Below, piece after piece: positions 20,241 to 33,336 of a DNA stretch of 64,000 nt. A program made the position numbers and the translations under genes. The notes below the pieces were generated by a model, which saw only the letters and a program-made list of their open reading frames with translations, had not been told where the DNA came from and did no database searches. The stretch's first letter is position 1. The number at the start of each line of letters is the position of its first letter. Source of the stretch: Arabidopsis thaliana (taxonomy: Eukaryota > Streptophyta > Magnoliopsida > Brassicales > Brassicaceae); the NCBI RefSeq assembly GCF_000001735.4, contig NC_003075.7, positions 10,789,001-10,853,000 on the forward strand, written 5' to 3'.

Positions 20241-20464
20241 TTTGGAGCTGATGTTGCGCTGAGTTTTGAATGTTTTGATTTAAATGATTCGCTTCCTTAT
20301 CTGAAGCTGTTTTGCTTGCAATTTTGAGGTTTTTGTGCTCTGATTTTGCTGACTCCAAGTTTGTTGTACGCGATATGGAAGCAAGAAAAGAGAGGAAAGG
20401 AAAGGACATAGATGCTGGTTCAGTTAAAGACCGGATTTAACATCCCTCTCAAGCAAGAAAACGG
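20241..20464 (+). pseudogene. relic of the 5' part of an FRS1-like (FAR1-related) gene
   Basis: 20356-20464 reads almost base for base like the FRS1 coding sequence near 44040-44134: AAGTTTGTTGTACGCGATAT, GGAAGCAAGAAA, GACATAGAT, GGATTTAACAT, CTCAAGCAAGAAAACG. 20241-20350 matches FRS1 non-coding leader at about 43570-43700 (TTGGAGCTGA, GAATG, GATTC, TTTTGAGGTTTT, CTGATTTTGCTGA). About 340 bp between these parts is missing, joined at a short shared sequence. Small insertions break the reading frame. So a piece of a FAR1-family gene, itself derived from a Mutator-like transposase, was copied 23 kb away and decayed. Confidence 0.82.
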
Positions 20465-20976
20465 AAACCCTTTTTGAAATACTAAATTTTTAAGTCCACT
20501 ACTACAAAAATTAAAACTCATTCCTTTTATATGTAGTCTCGATTCATATTTTCAAAAAATTTAAACAATTGAAACAAATAGTATCTGTATAAATTAATAA
20601 AATATTATGATCCAACAGTAATAATTTATAGAATTTTTACGGTGTAGTGTTAAAAAAAAGTTTTACTGTATATACCACTTCTTATATCAATCTAGGAATG
20701 AATAAATATTATTATCCTGAGTTATTTATTCTTGCCATCATATATATATATATATAATATTTTTTTCTGATCAACTTATTAATCTTGTTCTCTAATTTGT
20801 ATTAAGTAATAAACTAATTATTTCCTAATATAGAATTGGTCTCTATCCCAATAAAGAAAATGAAGTCACCTTCTTCTTCCTCTTTTCTCCTGTGTTGATG
20901 AAAAAGCTTCAAGATTCAATCAAATCATCAAAAAAAAAAACTATAACTTCTATTGATCTTGATATCTAAATCCGCC

Positions 20977-21942
20977 ATGGATCTTGCCCCAGAGGAGCTT
21001 CAATTTCTCAACAAAAGAGGAATTCTACGTGAATCAACATCAATCCCACAATATTCTCTAAAAACCTTTTACCTCATAACCCTAACCCTAATTTTCCCTC
21101 TCTCCTTCGCAATCCTAGCCCATTCTCTCTTCACACAACCAATCTTAGCTCAGATCGATACATACCCACAAGCCGATCAATCTCAACTCCAACATGAATG
21201 GACCGTCCTCCTCGTTTTCCAATTCTGCTACATCATCTTCCTCTTCGCCTTCTCTCTTCTCTCCACAGCCGCCGTTGTCTTCACCGTCGCTTCTCTTTAC
21301 ACCGGAAAGCCTGTTTCTTTCTCCTCCACAATGTCAGCGATACCTCTCGTCCTCAAAAGATTGTTCATAACATTCCTCTGGGTCTCTCTTTTGATGCTTG
21401 CGTACAACACCGTGTTCTTGATCTTCTTGGTCACGTTAATCGTAGCTGTTGATTTACAGAACGTGGTTTTAGCTGTGTTTTCGTTGGTAGTGATCTTTGT
21501 TCTGTTTCTTGTAGTTCATGTTTATATGACAGCTTTGTGGCATTTAGCTAGTGTAGTCTCTGTTCTTGAACCGATTTACGGTTTGGCTGCGATGAAGAAG
21601 AGTTATGAGTTGCTTAAAGGGAAGACTCTTATGGCTTGTTCGATGGTTTTCATCTATCTTGTTCATTGTGGATTCATTGCTGGAGTTTTTGGAGCAGTGG
21701 TGGTTCGTGGTGGTGATGATTACGGAATTTTCGCTAGAATCGTCGCTGGTGGATTCTTGGTTGGTGTTCTTGTGATAGTGAATCTAATTGGACTGCTTGT
21801 GCAGAGTGTGTTTTACTATGTTTGCAAGAGTTTTCATCATCAGGAGATTGATAAATCCGCTTTGCACGATCATCTCGGTGGGTATCTCGGTGAATATGTG
21901 CCTCTTAAGAGCAACATTCAAATGGAGAACTTTGAAGTTTGA
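20977..21942 (+). CDS. multi-pass membrane protein of unknown function (plant family)
   Basis: Single exon of 321 residues, ATG at 20977; codons upstream in frame contain no better plant start. After a soluble start (MDLAPEELQFLNKRGILRES) there are about six hydrophobic spans, near residues 27-48, 73-105, 120-150, 155-188, 215-238 and 250-275. The C-terminus is soluble (HDHLGGYLGEYVPLK). The LEPIYGLAAMKKSYELLKGK segment between spans 4 and 5 is a loop typical of this plant family, which databases label as unknown or, for a relative, as a poly(A)-binding-protein-binding protein. No transport or enzyme motif is visible. Likely AT4G19950. Confidence 0.88.
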   Translation: MDLAPEELQFLNKRGILRESTSIPQYSLKTFYLITLTLIFPLSFAILAHSLFTQPILAQIDTYPQADQSQLQHEWTVLLVFQFCYIIFLFAFSLLSTAAVVFTVASLYTGKPVSFSSTMSAIPLVLKRLFITFLWVSLLMLAYNTVFLIFLVTLIVAVDLQNVVLAVFSLVVIFVLFLVVHVYMTALWHLASVVSVLEPIYGLAAMKKSYELLKGKTLMACSMVFIYLVHCGFIAGVFGAVVVRGGDDYGIFARIVAGGFLVGVLVIVNLIGLLVQSVFYYVCKSFHHQEIDKSALHDHLGGYLGEYVPLKSNIQMENFEV

Positions 21943-24249
21943 CTGCATCATCAAACAGAGTAAATCAGGTTTTTTGCAGTTTGAAAATGTCTTTGTATGT
22001 TTGTAATATTTGTAATCTTTTCACTAAGTGAATTTTTGTTTTTTACTTGCATATCCAATGTAACGAGGGAAGAGACTTGTTTTTACAGAGTTTCTGTTAC
22101 TTGTTAGATACTTCTTGTTCTTGCATTCAGGTTATACAATGATATGAGAGAATATTTTGACAAAAGAAAATGGGCTATATAATGGTTCAAGAGTCTGGTT
22201 GTGTTCTGTTTCATTGAGCTAATTAGTTTCAAGATGAATACTCTGCTTCATTCTACATTATACTTGGGAGATATATGACTTTGATCTTGTAGGTATGAGT
22301 TGTGAATTACTTCCATGAATGCTCATTATTAATGTATTACCATGTACAAGCAATGACTCAAAGAGTGGCAACAACAAATTCCTCAAAAGAACTTGACTTG
22401 GGGACTGTGAGCAAAATATCACACCACTCAACTTTCCCATACGTAGGAAGCCAACGAGACTGAGGCGGAAAACTACGACTTGTACCGACACCATTAGATT
22501 CCTTGTTGTGCGACTCTTACTAGACTAAAACGGGAAGTGAACCATCTTGAACTAGGGCTGGGGATTCGAGTTGGTCCACGGCTCAGAGTAAACCAACGTG
22601 GCTTAGAGCTACCATGGAACATTAAACAGAGATAAGGACAACTCTCGGTGCTTCCTAATAGTCTCCGGGTACGGGGTATCGTGAAGATCCGTGGAGGCGA
22701 GGAGAGAGCAGAATATCTTGGAAGCTAAGGAGAGAGTTGGGTAGTACAACCTCGAAAGGCGGGCTAAACAGTTCATCCGTATATGTTAATTTACCATAGT
22801 TTTGTTTTTCGTAGTTTTTCTATTGAATGGACTCAAATTAATATCGTGTGAAACTTTTGAAAATACTGAAAAGGCCCTTTTAGTGCAATAATTCAAATTG
22901 AATATGACCTTGAATTGTTTTAAAATCATTTTTCTTCTCTTGATTGAACCTAATTGAACTACAAAACTATGGTCAAAATATATGAATGGTATTGAGTCTA
23001 TTGAGTTTTGTCCTACTCATATAATTTGGCAGTTCATGAAAAGAAATGGATCTTAAGTGGAATATGCGTCACCTGTCATAATTATAGGTTGAATGATGAA
23101 TGTTTAGTTTTATTTGTCAACTATTTTTTTTTCGAGGATAATGTTTGTTTTTTGTCTTTTCCAGTACGATAATGCTTAAACTAACATTCTCAACTATCAA
23201 AACATTCCAACGTATACCGAAATGAAAGTTGACGTGATAAATCCGATCAAGAACACAGCTTCTTAACGTGGCTACTGTCGTCGACCGACGTTTATTAAAT
23301 TAAGTTTTCTTATATACATAAAATTCGTTCAATTTAAATTAATGTGGTGAATTCGCAAGTTTAAAATTTCACAGAAAAAATGTTTTTTATAACTATAAAC
23401 GCTTAATCTCATGCACGTTCTCTTTTCAGGAGATATGTAACTAACTAATGTATTCCATGATGAATGTTTGGGAAAATTAATTATAGTGGATACTTGTTAT
23501 AAAACTTGTATGAGTCAATGGCCTTAATATTTGATAAGTATACTTAAAACTTTATTTGGACATTAAACCGCCACTAATTTTCCATAGCACATATAGTCAA
23601 CTTAACAAATTATAGGTTAGTGTTGTTTGGTAATAAATTAGTAATTTAGTAAACCAAACAATTTATAACCATTTTATTCAATCAGTGTAGGCAAAGAATC
23701 TTGAAATAGTGTTTTCTATTCTTATGTATATATTTGACAACGTGGTGTTTTGTCAACCAATAAAATTTTCTAACACCATAACATAAATCTAAACTTGACA
23801 TGTTAAATTTCCTTAGCTTAGTGAAACTTGATTAAATTATGCCCTTCCAATTTTTCTCACCATTTTTACCCTCCAAAATTTCTTAAACATTCCACACATC
23901 AACTATTTCACAGCTTTACAATGACGAGCCATCACTTTCGTACAACAACAAAAGTAATAATAGATTTTCTGGTACATGTATCGAAAAGTTGTGCGGCCTG
24001 CGTCAGAAAAATCTAAGAAAAAAACAAAGAGTAAACAAAAATATCCAAACAGTGAATCTAATAATAAATTCTGTTTACTTTCTGCAAAAAATAGGATAAA
24101 ATCGAATTTAATTCTTTTTATCGAAAGTCGGAAATATATCCTATGTCGCAATCAATTAATGTACATATGCAAGAAATTTAAATTAAAAAAAAAAGAACGC
24201 AAAAAAAGAAAAAGAAAAAGAGAGAGAGAAAGAAAGAAATCGAGTTTAA
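21943..24249. other. long intergenic region with one GC-richer block
   Basis: 3' UTR of the membrane-protein gene, then non-coding DNA. 22380-22770 is noticeably GC-richer than its surroundings, with no long frame. 22800-24000 is AT-rich. I see no RNA gene. Confidence 0.4.
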
Positions 24250-24806
24250 CTGCTCGTGTCTCTCTGTGCCACTCGTCTTCAGTTTTGTCAGCGTCTTCAT
24301 AACTTATAAAGTCCTATCGATCTCTCTTCTTCTTTCTTTGGCCACTCTCTGTGTCTTTCTTTGTTAATAATATCTCAAAGAATAAGAAAAAAAAAAAGAA
24401 AAGAACAAAAAAAAGCACAAGTTTCTTGAAACCGTGTTGTTTTCGTGTAATATACACAGTTGTTACAGATTCTCTCCTTTTGGGTTTCTTTTTGTAATCA
24501 TCATTTGATTGACTGATTCTCTGTTCTTTTTTTCCCAAAAAGAGAGTCCTTTTATTACAAAAAAAATATTAAGGTTCTGTTTTGTTTGGTTTAGCTTTTT
24601 TATCCAATTCCATCAGAACCAGAGTTGTTTGTTGCTGCTCTGTAATATACTCGAGTCAATCTTTATACTTAAGGAAAAAAAAAGTTTCAATCTTTGGTTT
24701 CATCTCAGGCGAAAATTGCTACAAATGGTAATCGATTTCTAGGGCTCTGACTGGTTTTGATTAAAGGAATCAATTCAGGGGAATTTCGAGTTCTTTTGTT
24801 ACAAAA
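24250..24806 (+). promoter_or_regulatory. probable promoter and long 5' leader of KUP9
   Basis: CT-rich transcript-leader-like sequence with repeated TCTCTC and TTCTTT runs before the KUP9 start codon. A TATA-like CTTATAAAG lies at about 24302-24310. Confidence 0.4.
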
Positions 24807-27800
24807 ATGGCGGAAAGAGTCGAAGCATCATCTGTACCAGAAGGAGAAAATACAATAGAAGAAAGAGAAGTAGGAGCTATGTGGGAATTAGAGCAGAAAC
24901 TTGATCAACCCATGGATGAAGAAGCTAATAAGCTCAACAACATGTATAGAGAAAAGGTACTTACTTTCTCATTTAAATTCATATGTAGATTTTGAGAAAT
25001 GGAGAAAAAGTTGAGGTTTTTAAAGTTTGCTCTGTTTTTTTTTTTATCAGGGATTATCAATGTTGATGCTTCTAAGGCTCTCTTTTCAAAGTCTAGGGAT
25101 AGTTTATGGAGATTTAGGGACGTCTCCATTGTATGTGTTTTACAATACATTCCCTGACGGAATTGATGATAGTGAAGATGTAATCGGAGCTCTTTCTTTG
25201 ATCATTTACTCTCTTTTGCTTATTCCTCTCATCAAGTATGTGTTCATTGTCTGCAAAGCTAATGATAATGGTCAAGGTAAGGTTTAGACCGCGGTGTTTT
25301 GAACCAACCGGTTTTGGTGTATGCTCATTCGGATTGATCAATGTTGTTTTGCAGGTGGGACTTTAGCTATATATTCGTTGCTTTGTAGACATGCTAAAGT
25401 GAAACTAATCCCGAATCAGCACCGTAGTGATGAGGATCTCACGACTTATAGTCGAACTGTATCCGCTGAAGGGTCTTTTGCTGCTAAAACCAAGAAATGG
25501 TTGGAGGGTAAAGAATGGAGGAAGAGAGCTCTTCTTGTCGTTGTTCTTCTCGGTACTTGTATGATGATCGGTGATGGTATCTTAACTCCAGCTATCTCCG
25601 GTAAAGCTTCTTTGCTTTTTTTCTTCTTAAGGTTAACCAAAAAAGATGATAATAGTTTGCAAAATCATCTTCTTACAGTTCTTTCAGCAACTGGTGGGAT
25701 CAAAGTAAACAATCCAAAAATGAGCGGCGGTAACATTCACTTCACCTTATTTTCAACTTCAGGTTTCGAATCGGTTCTTGTTTTGCTAACTTGCTACTTT
25801 TCCCGTTTGCAGATATCGTCGTGCTTGTGGCAATTGTCATTTTGATAGGATTGTTCAGTATGCAACACTATGGTACAGACAAAGTCGGATGGCTCTTTGC
25901 ACCTATCGTGCTTATTTGGTTCCTCTTCATTGGAGCCACTGGGATGTACAACATCTGCAAGTATGACACAAGCGTTTTAAAAGCGTTTTCGCCTACATAT
26001 ATATACTTGTACTTCAAAAGACGAGGTCGAGATGGTTGGATATCGCTCGGTGGCATTCTTCTCAGCATAACAGGTACTTATACTTACACCTTTAATCTCC
26101 ATGATTTATTTCATAGCCATATCTAAATGTTACTTCTTGAATATTGCAGGCACGGAGGCACTATACGCAGACATTGCCTATTTCCCCTTACTAGCGATAC
26201 AGCTCGCCTTTACGTTTTTTGTGTTCCCTTGTCTTCTTCTAGCATACTGTGGACAAGCTGCTTATCTTGTGATTCATAAGGAACATTATCAAGACGCGTT
26301 CTATGCATCTATCCCGGGTTTGCCTTAAATCTTTTTAAAACATTACTGGTCTTGAAGTCATCATACATAGTGCTCTTATAAAACAGTGAAACTCTTTTTT
26401 GCTTTGACTCCACAGATAGTGTCTATTGGCCAATGTTTATAGTCGCGACAGGAGCTGCTATTGTTGGGAGCCAAGCTACGATCTCCGGGACTTATTCGAT
26501 CGTCAAGCAGGCCGTGGCTCATGGATGTTTTCCTCGAGTAAAAATTGTTCATACTTCCAAGAAGTTCCTCGGTCAGATCTATTGTCCTGATATTAACTGG
26601 ATACTCATGCTCGGCTGCATCGCGGTTACTGCTAGTTTCAAAAAGCAGAGCCAAATAGGAAATGCATACGGTAAGATGACAACAACTTCAAAATACAAGA
26701 AAAATTATTTTAGTCAATGTTAATCGTTTTAAGTTAGTTATCATAAGAATTTTTGGATAATCTGTACTAAAAGAATTTTGGTTTATGATAATGATAATCT
26801 TTAACCGTGACTGTTTTGTTTTCTTGGACAAATTAGGGACTGCGGTTGTTCTCGTGATGCTTGTGACCACATTACTAATGGTGCTGATAATGCTACTCGT
26901 GTGGCATTGCCACTGGATCCTTGTCCTTATATTCACCTTTCTCTCCTTCTTTGTGGAGTTATCGTACTTCTCAGCCGTGATCTTTAAAATCGATGAAGGA
27001 GGATGGGTGCCGCTCATCATAGCAGCGATATCTCTTTTAGTAATGTCAGTCTGGCATTACGCAACAGTCAAGAAATATGAGTTTGAAATGCACAGTAAAG
27101 TGTCCATGAGTTGGATACTCGGCCTCGGTCCCAGCCTCGGGCTTGTCCGTGTCCCGGGGATCGGGTTAGTCTACACGGAATTAGCAAGTGGTGTTCCTCA
27201 CATTTTCTCTCATTTCATCACCAACCTCCCCGCGATTCATTCGGTTGTAGTCTTTGTCTGCGTCAAGTACCTTCCGGTTTACACCGTCCCTGAAGAAGAG
27301 AGGTTTCTTGTGAAGAGAATCGGACCAAAAACATTCCGGATGTTCCGATGTGTAGCCAGGTACTGTACTTTATTCTTCTCTGTTCTTTAGTAGGGTTGAC
27401 AAAATCAATAAGGAGTTTTAAGACCCTTGAAATATCTCAAACATTTTTAACAGATATGGTTACAAAGATCTACACAAGAAAGACGATGATTTCGAGAACA
27501 AACTGCTGACTAAACTCTCCTCATTCATTCGAATCGAAACTATGATGGAGCCAACTTCAAACTCAAGCACCTACAGCAGCACGTATTCCGTCAACCATAC
27601 ACAAGATTCCACCGTAGACTTGATCCACAACAACAACAACCACAACCACAACAACAACATGGATATGTTCTCATCGATGGTGGACTACACGGTATCAACT
27701 TTAGACACGATAGTTTCCGCTGAATCACTGCATAACACGGTGAGTTTCAGTCAGGACAACACGGTAGAGGAGGAGGAGACGGATGAGTTGGAGTTTCTAA

Positions 27801-27997
27801 AGACTTGTAAAGAGTCAGGTGTTGTTCATATAATGGGGAACACCGTGGTGAAAGCAAGAACTGGATCATGGCTTCCAAAAAAGATTGCGATTGATTATGT
27901 TTATGCATTTCTTGCTAAGATTTGTAGGGCCAATAGTGTTATCTTACATGTTCCTCATGAAACCCTTTTAAACGTTGGACAAGTCTTTTATGTTTAG
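24807..27997 (+). CDS. KUP9: KT/HAK/KUP potassium transporter
   Basis: Nine coding exons: 24807-24956, 25051-25276, 25355-25600, 25679-25729, 25813-26073, 26150-26317, 26416-26670, 26837-27359 and 27454-27997, for 807 residues, as expected for this family. The family signature is [22 protein letters not shown] at the first membrane span, split here by no intron. [16 protein letters not shown] and [18 protein letters not shown] are further conserved blocks. About twelve hydrophobic spans end near the [15 protein letters not shown] region, followed by a long cytosolic tail with an N/H-rich run and the conserved [26 protein letters not shown] and FYV ending. It should catalyse K+ (and probably Cs+) uptake across a membrane. 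Likely AT4G19960. Confidence 0.96.
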
Positions 27998-29241
27998 TTT
28001 AGTTTTTATTATTTTGCTTTGTAAAACAATTACAGAGAAAGGGTAATAAAAGGATACCAAATTTAAGATCATACCACTGAAACTGTTACTGGCCTAGGTC
28101 ACGTAGAAGTTCTCTATTGAAAGTCCTGACCCAATCCAATCACGCCCAAGAAGCAATCCGATCATGTAAAAAACTTAAGTTTTATTTATCATAACATTTG
28201 CAACATTTAGTAATTTACATTATATGCGAACTTTATATCTCTAGTTACATTTAGATCACCATATTTATATTTAAGACTTTCATCATAAAGGTTTTCACTT
28301 TTCACTTGTTTTGGACCAAAACTTTTGGTAATTCACAACAGTCAAGTCAACATGTCCGATTCAATCTATAACCACAAGAATATGATGTCTTATTTAGGAG
28401 AGGTCAACATTATAATCAATCTTTAACTTTTCCCTACGCAAATTCAACTAGAGGACCAATAGAAACAGGTATACACAATTGCCATTTTTCTTAGAGCTTT
28501 TCCTAGTTGAATATTGTAGCGAATTATTGACCTTTCAACGCTATGTAACTATATCGTTACGATCCCCTAAACCGAACAGTTTAAACTGGCAGTAGTTAAC
28601 CGATTAAGCCCCTACAGCTGAACCGTTGTACTTGTTGTAGCATATTATACCAAATTGGGAACAGAACCTACGGATACCGAGTTTAAGAGAAATGTGATAT
28701 AGTTACGTCTACCTAGAATCCGAATTTGTACGGTTCCCTAGATCTTGGTTTGGTAATTATATTATTAATTAAGCCACTAATGACTAGTTTCTTAGTCTCG
28801 CTAATCGACCAATATGAAGTAATCTCACTCAAATACAATTTTCCCAATCGGTTCGTCAGAACGTGATTGTCAGAAATCAAAATCGTTTACTTTTCTCGCC
28901 ATAGCACTGATATTTTCGATAAAAACAAATCTGTTCGCGTATTATATTGTTTTATTATGCTCATTTCGACACACAACAAAACCGAACCGGTAAAAAATAT
29001 ATGAACCGGTTTGGTCATCATATTACACTGATATGTATATTCAAAGGAAACTTCCCATGCGGAAGAAGAAAATATCTTCATTAAGTTACAATCACAATAT
29101 TCGTTACAATTTTCTTGACAAGTTAAGTTATATAATTAAGGGAAATAGGAAAACAAAATTCAAAAGAAAAATCAAGACTATTAAATGAGGCTATATAAGT
29201 AACATGTACAAAGAAGGAAAAAGGGATTCATAGCCAAAACC
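27998..29241. other. intergenic between KUP9 and the first GT77-like gene
   Basis: KUP9 3' UTR, AT-rich DNA, and the promoter of the glycosyltransferase (a TATA-like CTATATAAG at about 29192-29200). No other gene seen. Confidence 0.45.
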
Positions 29242-31603
29242 ATGAAGAGCACGAACGACGAATCTCCTTCCTTGGGATACGACTTCGCCGGAGTTAGCAT
29301 CAAGGACGGAAAATCTAAGCCGCCGGCGCCGGTAATATGTTACGATGGCTTGTTCGGAGGGAGAGACGTGATTAGAATCGTGCTATTGGTCACGACCGTG
29401 ACACTTTCTTGTCTATTATTCTACAAATCTGCAAACAATCCACTCAATATGGTGTTTTCTCCATGGAAGACCGATTGTTATGCTTCCAAACTTACAAACG
29501 AGTCTTCCTCAAAAACGGTGAGTATTAATAAATATGTGTATGACGTATAATACGAATTTATTGGTATTTTAAAATAAATTTACGAAGGTTTTTCATGGAG
29601 TTGTTAATATATCGTTTGGTTTATATGAAAATGTCAGATTCCATTTCAAACTAATCTCTGGAATCTACAATCTTCCGTACCTAAAGAGAGAATTTGTCTA
29701 TAAATAAAGCTAATCTCTCTAGTCTTGACATTATTACATTAAGACGATAAAAATTACACACGGTCATGTTGATATGTTAATCTCTCTTAAATGTATCGAT
29801 GTTTTTAGGAACCAAAGAAGGAGCCGGTTTCAGAACTAGAGAGAGTATTGATGAATGCGGCTATGGAAGATAACACGGTGATCATAACGGCGTTAAACCA
29901 AGCATGGGCCGAACCAAACTCTACATTCGATGTGTTTCGAGAGAGTTTTAAAGTCGGAATAGAAACGGAGAGGTTATTGAAGCATGTGATCGCGGTTTGC
30001 TTGGATATCAAGGCATATGATCAGTGCCTAAAGGTTCATCCTCATTGCTATTTGATCAACGCCACAGATTCAGACCAACTCTCAGGTCCGAATCGGTTTA
30101 TGACGCCTGGTTACTTGAAACTTATTTGGCGGCGAATGGATCTTCTTAGGCAAGTTATTGGTTTAGGGTACAACTTCATATTCACGGTACATATACTATC
30201 TCAATCTTCTTCTCTTATTTTAATCATAATTAATTAGTGTATGTTTTCTTTATAGGTACCTTTTTTCCTTCAACATTTTGCAATTACTGACTTCTATGCG
30301 TTGAATTAGAAAATATTACGCGCCATCCCCCAAGAAATTCAATTACTTTTTAAACTATATAATATCAACAATAACAAAATTGTTGATAAAATTGTAAGAC
30401 AAAAATTATAGAAAAATCTTAATATTTGATATAGGTATACCAAAAAACTAAAATTACAGCGTTTTGACTTCTTTGGCATGTATAAAAATTTAAGTTTTAA
30501 GAATAATATATAAGGATTCGATTGTACATAAAAGTGAAATGTTAAGTTTATGAAATATCTATATGTCAACTATTGAGAACACCGTTTAACTATGCATATG
30601 CTTTGTTTTAAATATTGTCCTTTTGTTAGATCTTACTTTTACTTGAGCATTTAGATTTGACTATCGTGTTTCTTTGTTTTTAGCAAACCTCTGACTTCCA
30701 ATTTTACGCTTAATTTTCCTTGATTCATTTATATTAATTTGTGGCTGGCTATAGATGTTTAATTGTCAACTTTATACCGATAGAGAGGTTGCCTAATTTA
30801 ACAAAACATGTTCTAATTGACACCAATTTTATTTTCTTGGGGAAATTAACCGTGATTGTCAAAACATTACATTGTTTTTCTTTATGACCACAAATGTTTT
30901 GACGTCAGCACCACAACTTAAAAAAGTTTCAAATTTGCAATGGTTTTTTTTTTTGAAACTTCAAATTTACAGTAATTTTCTACCAAAATGTTAAAGTCTT
31001 AATTTTGTAATACATACATATCTTGTTCAATTTGGTGACTTAATTTGTATTACTCTGATTGTGCACTTTATTCTTTCTATAAATTATATGTAACAACAAG
31101 AATGATAAGTTTGTCGTATATAGGATGCAGATATATTATGGCTTCGAGACCCATTTCCTCGTTTTTTTCCGGATGCTGATTTTCAAATAACATGCGATGA
31201 TTACAATGGAAGACCATCGGACAAAAAGAATCACGTGAACTCCGGATTTACATACGTCAAGGCAAACAACAAAACTTCAAAATTTTACAAATATTGGATT
31301 AGATCGAGTCGGAAATTTCCTGGAAAACACGATCAAGATGTGTTCAACTTCATAAAAAACGATCTTCACGTCGAGAAACTTGGGATAAAGATGAGGTTTT
31401 TCGATACCGTTTACTTTGGAGGGTTTTGTCAGCCGAGCCGAGACATCAATGTGGTCAACACAATGCATGCTAATTGTTGTATTGGCTTGGACAACAAAGT
31501 GAATAATCTTAAGGCAGCTCTCGAAGATTGGAAACGATATGTGTCACTAAACACGACCGTGTCCGAGACTAAATGGAATATTCCGCCTAGGTGTGGTTAT
31601 TAA
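29242..31603 (+). CDS. GT77-like nucleotide-diphospho-sugar transferase (copy 1)
   Basis: Exons 29242-29517, 29809-30186 and 31124-31603, all joined in phase 0, encode 377 residues. A single hydrophobic anchor (VIRIVLLVTTVTLSCLLFY, about residues 49-67) makes it a type II Golgi-style protein. The catalytic domain runs from NTVIITALNQAWAEP through KLIWRRMDLLRQV to YNFIFTDADILWLRDPF, where DAD is the metal/nucleotide-sugar DXD motif. HDQDVFN, RFFDTVYFGGFC and TMHANCC are family blocks. Plant relatives add arabinose, xylose or galactose to wall glycans or glycoproteins; this one's substrate is unknown. It has the same exon plan as the gene at 34681. Likely within the AT4G19970 locus as I recall it, perhaps fused with copy 2 in older annotation. 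Confidence 0.9.
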
Positions 31604-33336
31604 AGGTCGTAAGAGTATATATATGAATAGTTTCGTACGTTAAGATAGTTTCGTTGATTATTGGAGTCGGTTATTGTTTCTTAATTATATTTAGTGTTGA
31701 GATAGTACGTTTTTTTTTTTGTTATTTGTAAGTATTAAAGTTTTAAACTTATAAGAAATTCTTAAAGGTAAACCTCTAATTTATATTCCAGTGTTGTTGT
31801 TTGATAATTTTAATACTTTTATTCTTGAAGTGTATTTGATGTAGTTCACATAGGTTTATTATAGATGTATTCAAATAGTAATATGAAATAAATTTAAAAT
31901 GGTGACAATAGAACATATATAATCAGATTGAAATCTTAGACAATTAAAAAAATCACAGCTATCAAATTTTACTCTATATGTCATTAATTAATCATAACAC
32001 TGGAATAAAAATTGTCATTTGCATTATTTCTTATGTTTTTGGCAATAATTTGTAACACTGCACAATCGCTTAACGACATAAGTTGCAAATGAAAATTTGC
32101 AGAATAAATATTTGCATGATAAAAGTTATATAATAAACTATTAAACAACTATATACTCATTTATTTGCATAATAAATTTATTTGTATTTTTAGGTAAAAA
32201 TATAAGCCTATCGTTTTTTGCGTTTTGGTAAACATTATATAAATTTTCTTAATGAATATTTTTTTTGCATAATCACATTAGAAAACGTAATTCCATTATT
32301 ATTTGTGTTACTAACCAGAGCTAAAACATAAGAAATAATGTAAAAAACAATTATTATATACTATTTCTTATAATTATTAATTGTGTCGGCAAAAACCTAT
32401 AGTTTTGACCTCGTTTGTTCATTGTTATAGTGTTCCCAAACGTATGGCGAGACGTCCTTATTGTAGAATCTGTAAGCACACCCGATTTTGAAATATCTGC
32501 AAGTTTGTAGGGATTTAAAAATGAGCTTCTACTGTTTTATTATTCCTCAAATAATTCATGTATTAAAATGTAGAGTTGTTCACAAAAACACAAGTTCAAA
32601 AAATTGTCACGGTTCCCCACTATAAAAAAAAAAAAAGATTTAGTTTTACTACGCTTTTGATTACGGTAAATCATTACAAATATTTTAAATGATATAGTAC
32701 TTTCTTTCACATATCTAAAAACTACTTCTAGATTTATGACATGGATCCTCTATAATATTTACATAAAGAAAGTGGTGAAATGTTCAATCTTAATTATTGT
32801 TACAAAACCAAGTCGTTGAAATGTGTCTAACAAGGTATGGTCTTTGATTTGCTGGCGGGAAATCATATACTAGAAGACAACTCAAAACCCTGGCCATTGT
32901 ATTAAATTATCATTAAATTTGTATAGTAATATAATACTAAGAGATATTTCTTTTCCTAATAGCATATGTTATAGCCTACAGTGTTGATAAATAATTATGG
33001 TGAAAGCTACGGTGCAACCAAAAAGAACGAAGAAGATATAAAATTCGAGAAAGGAAAAATTAAGATTTTGAAAGGACAAACTTTCAACCAATAAAATTTG
33101 ATCTGTAAGAGTTTTATAAGAATTCATTTGAACCAGTTTTCAAAACAGAAAATACTTTCGTCACTCACATTTCAACCGTTTGCTATAATACTTAACAACA
33201 CTTATATATTACAATAAATTCAAATTACAAATTTAACAAAACCATAATATTAATAAACCTTTTGTAAAAAAAATACTCCATAATACAATTAAATTTCAAA
33301 AATCTAAAATTTTGTATTTATTATCAAAATTTAACA
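31604..33336. other. AT-rich intergenic, probably including Helitron body
   Basis: No gene. Contains an imperfect inverted repeat at about 32000-32380 and leads into a Helitron-type 3' terminus at 33337. The Helitron's 5' end (TC start) was not found, so how much of this interval belongs to it is unknown. Confidence 0.45.
32000..32385. repeat. imperfect foldback (MITE-like)
   Basis: GCATTATTTCTTATGTTTTT at about 32021-32040 is mirrored by AAAACATAAGAAATAATGT near 32324-32342, with weaker pairing extending on both sides. No target duplication identified. Confidence 0.45.

Noticed and set aside
22380-22770. LTR-retroelement relic
   Set aside because: No terminal repeats, primer site or coding motif could be seen; left unassigned.
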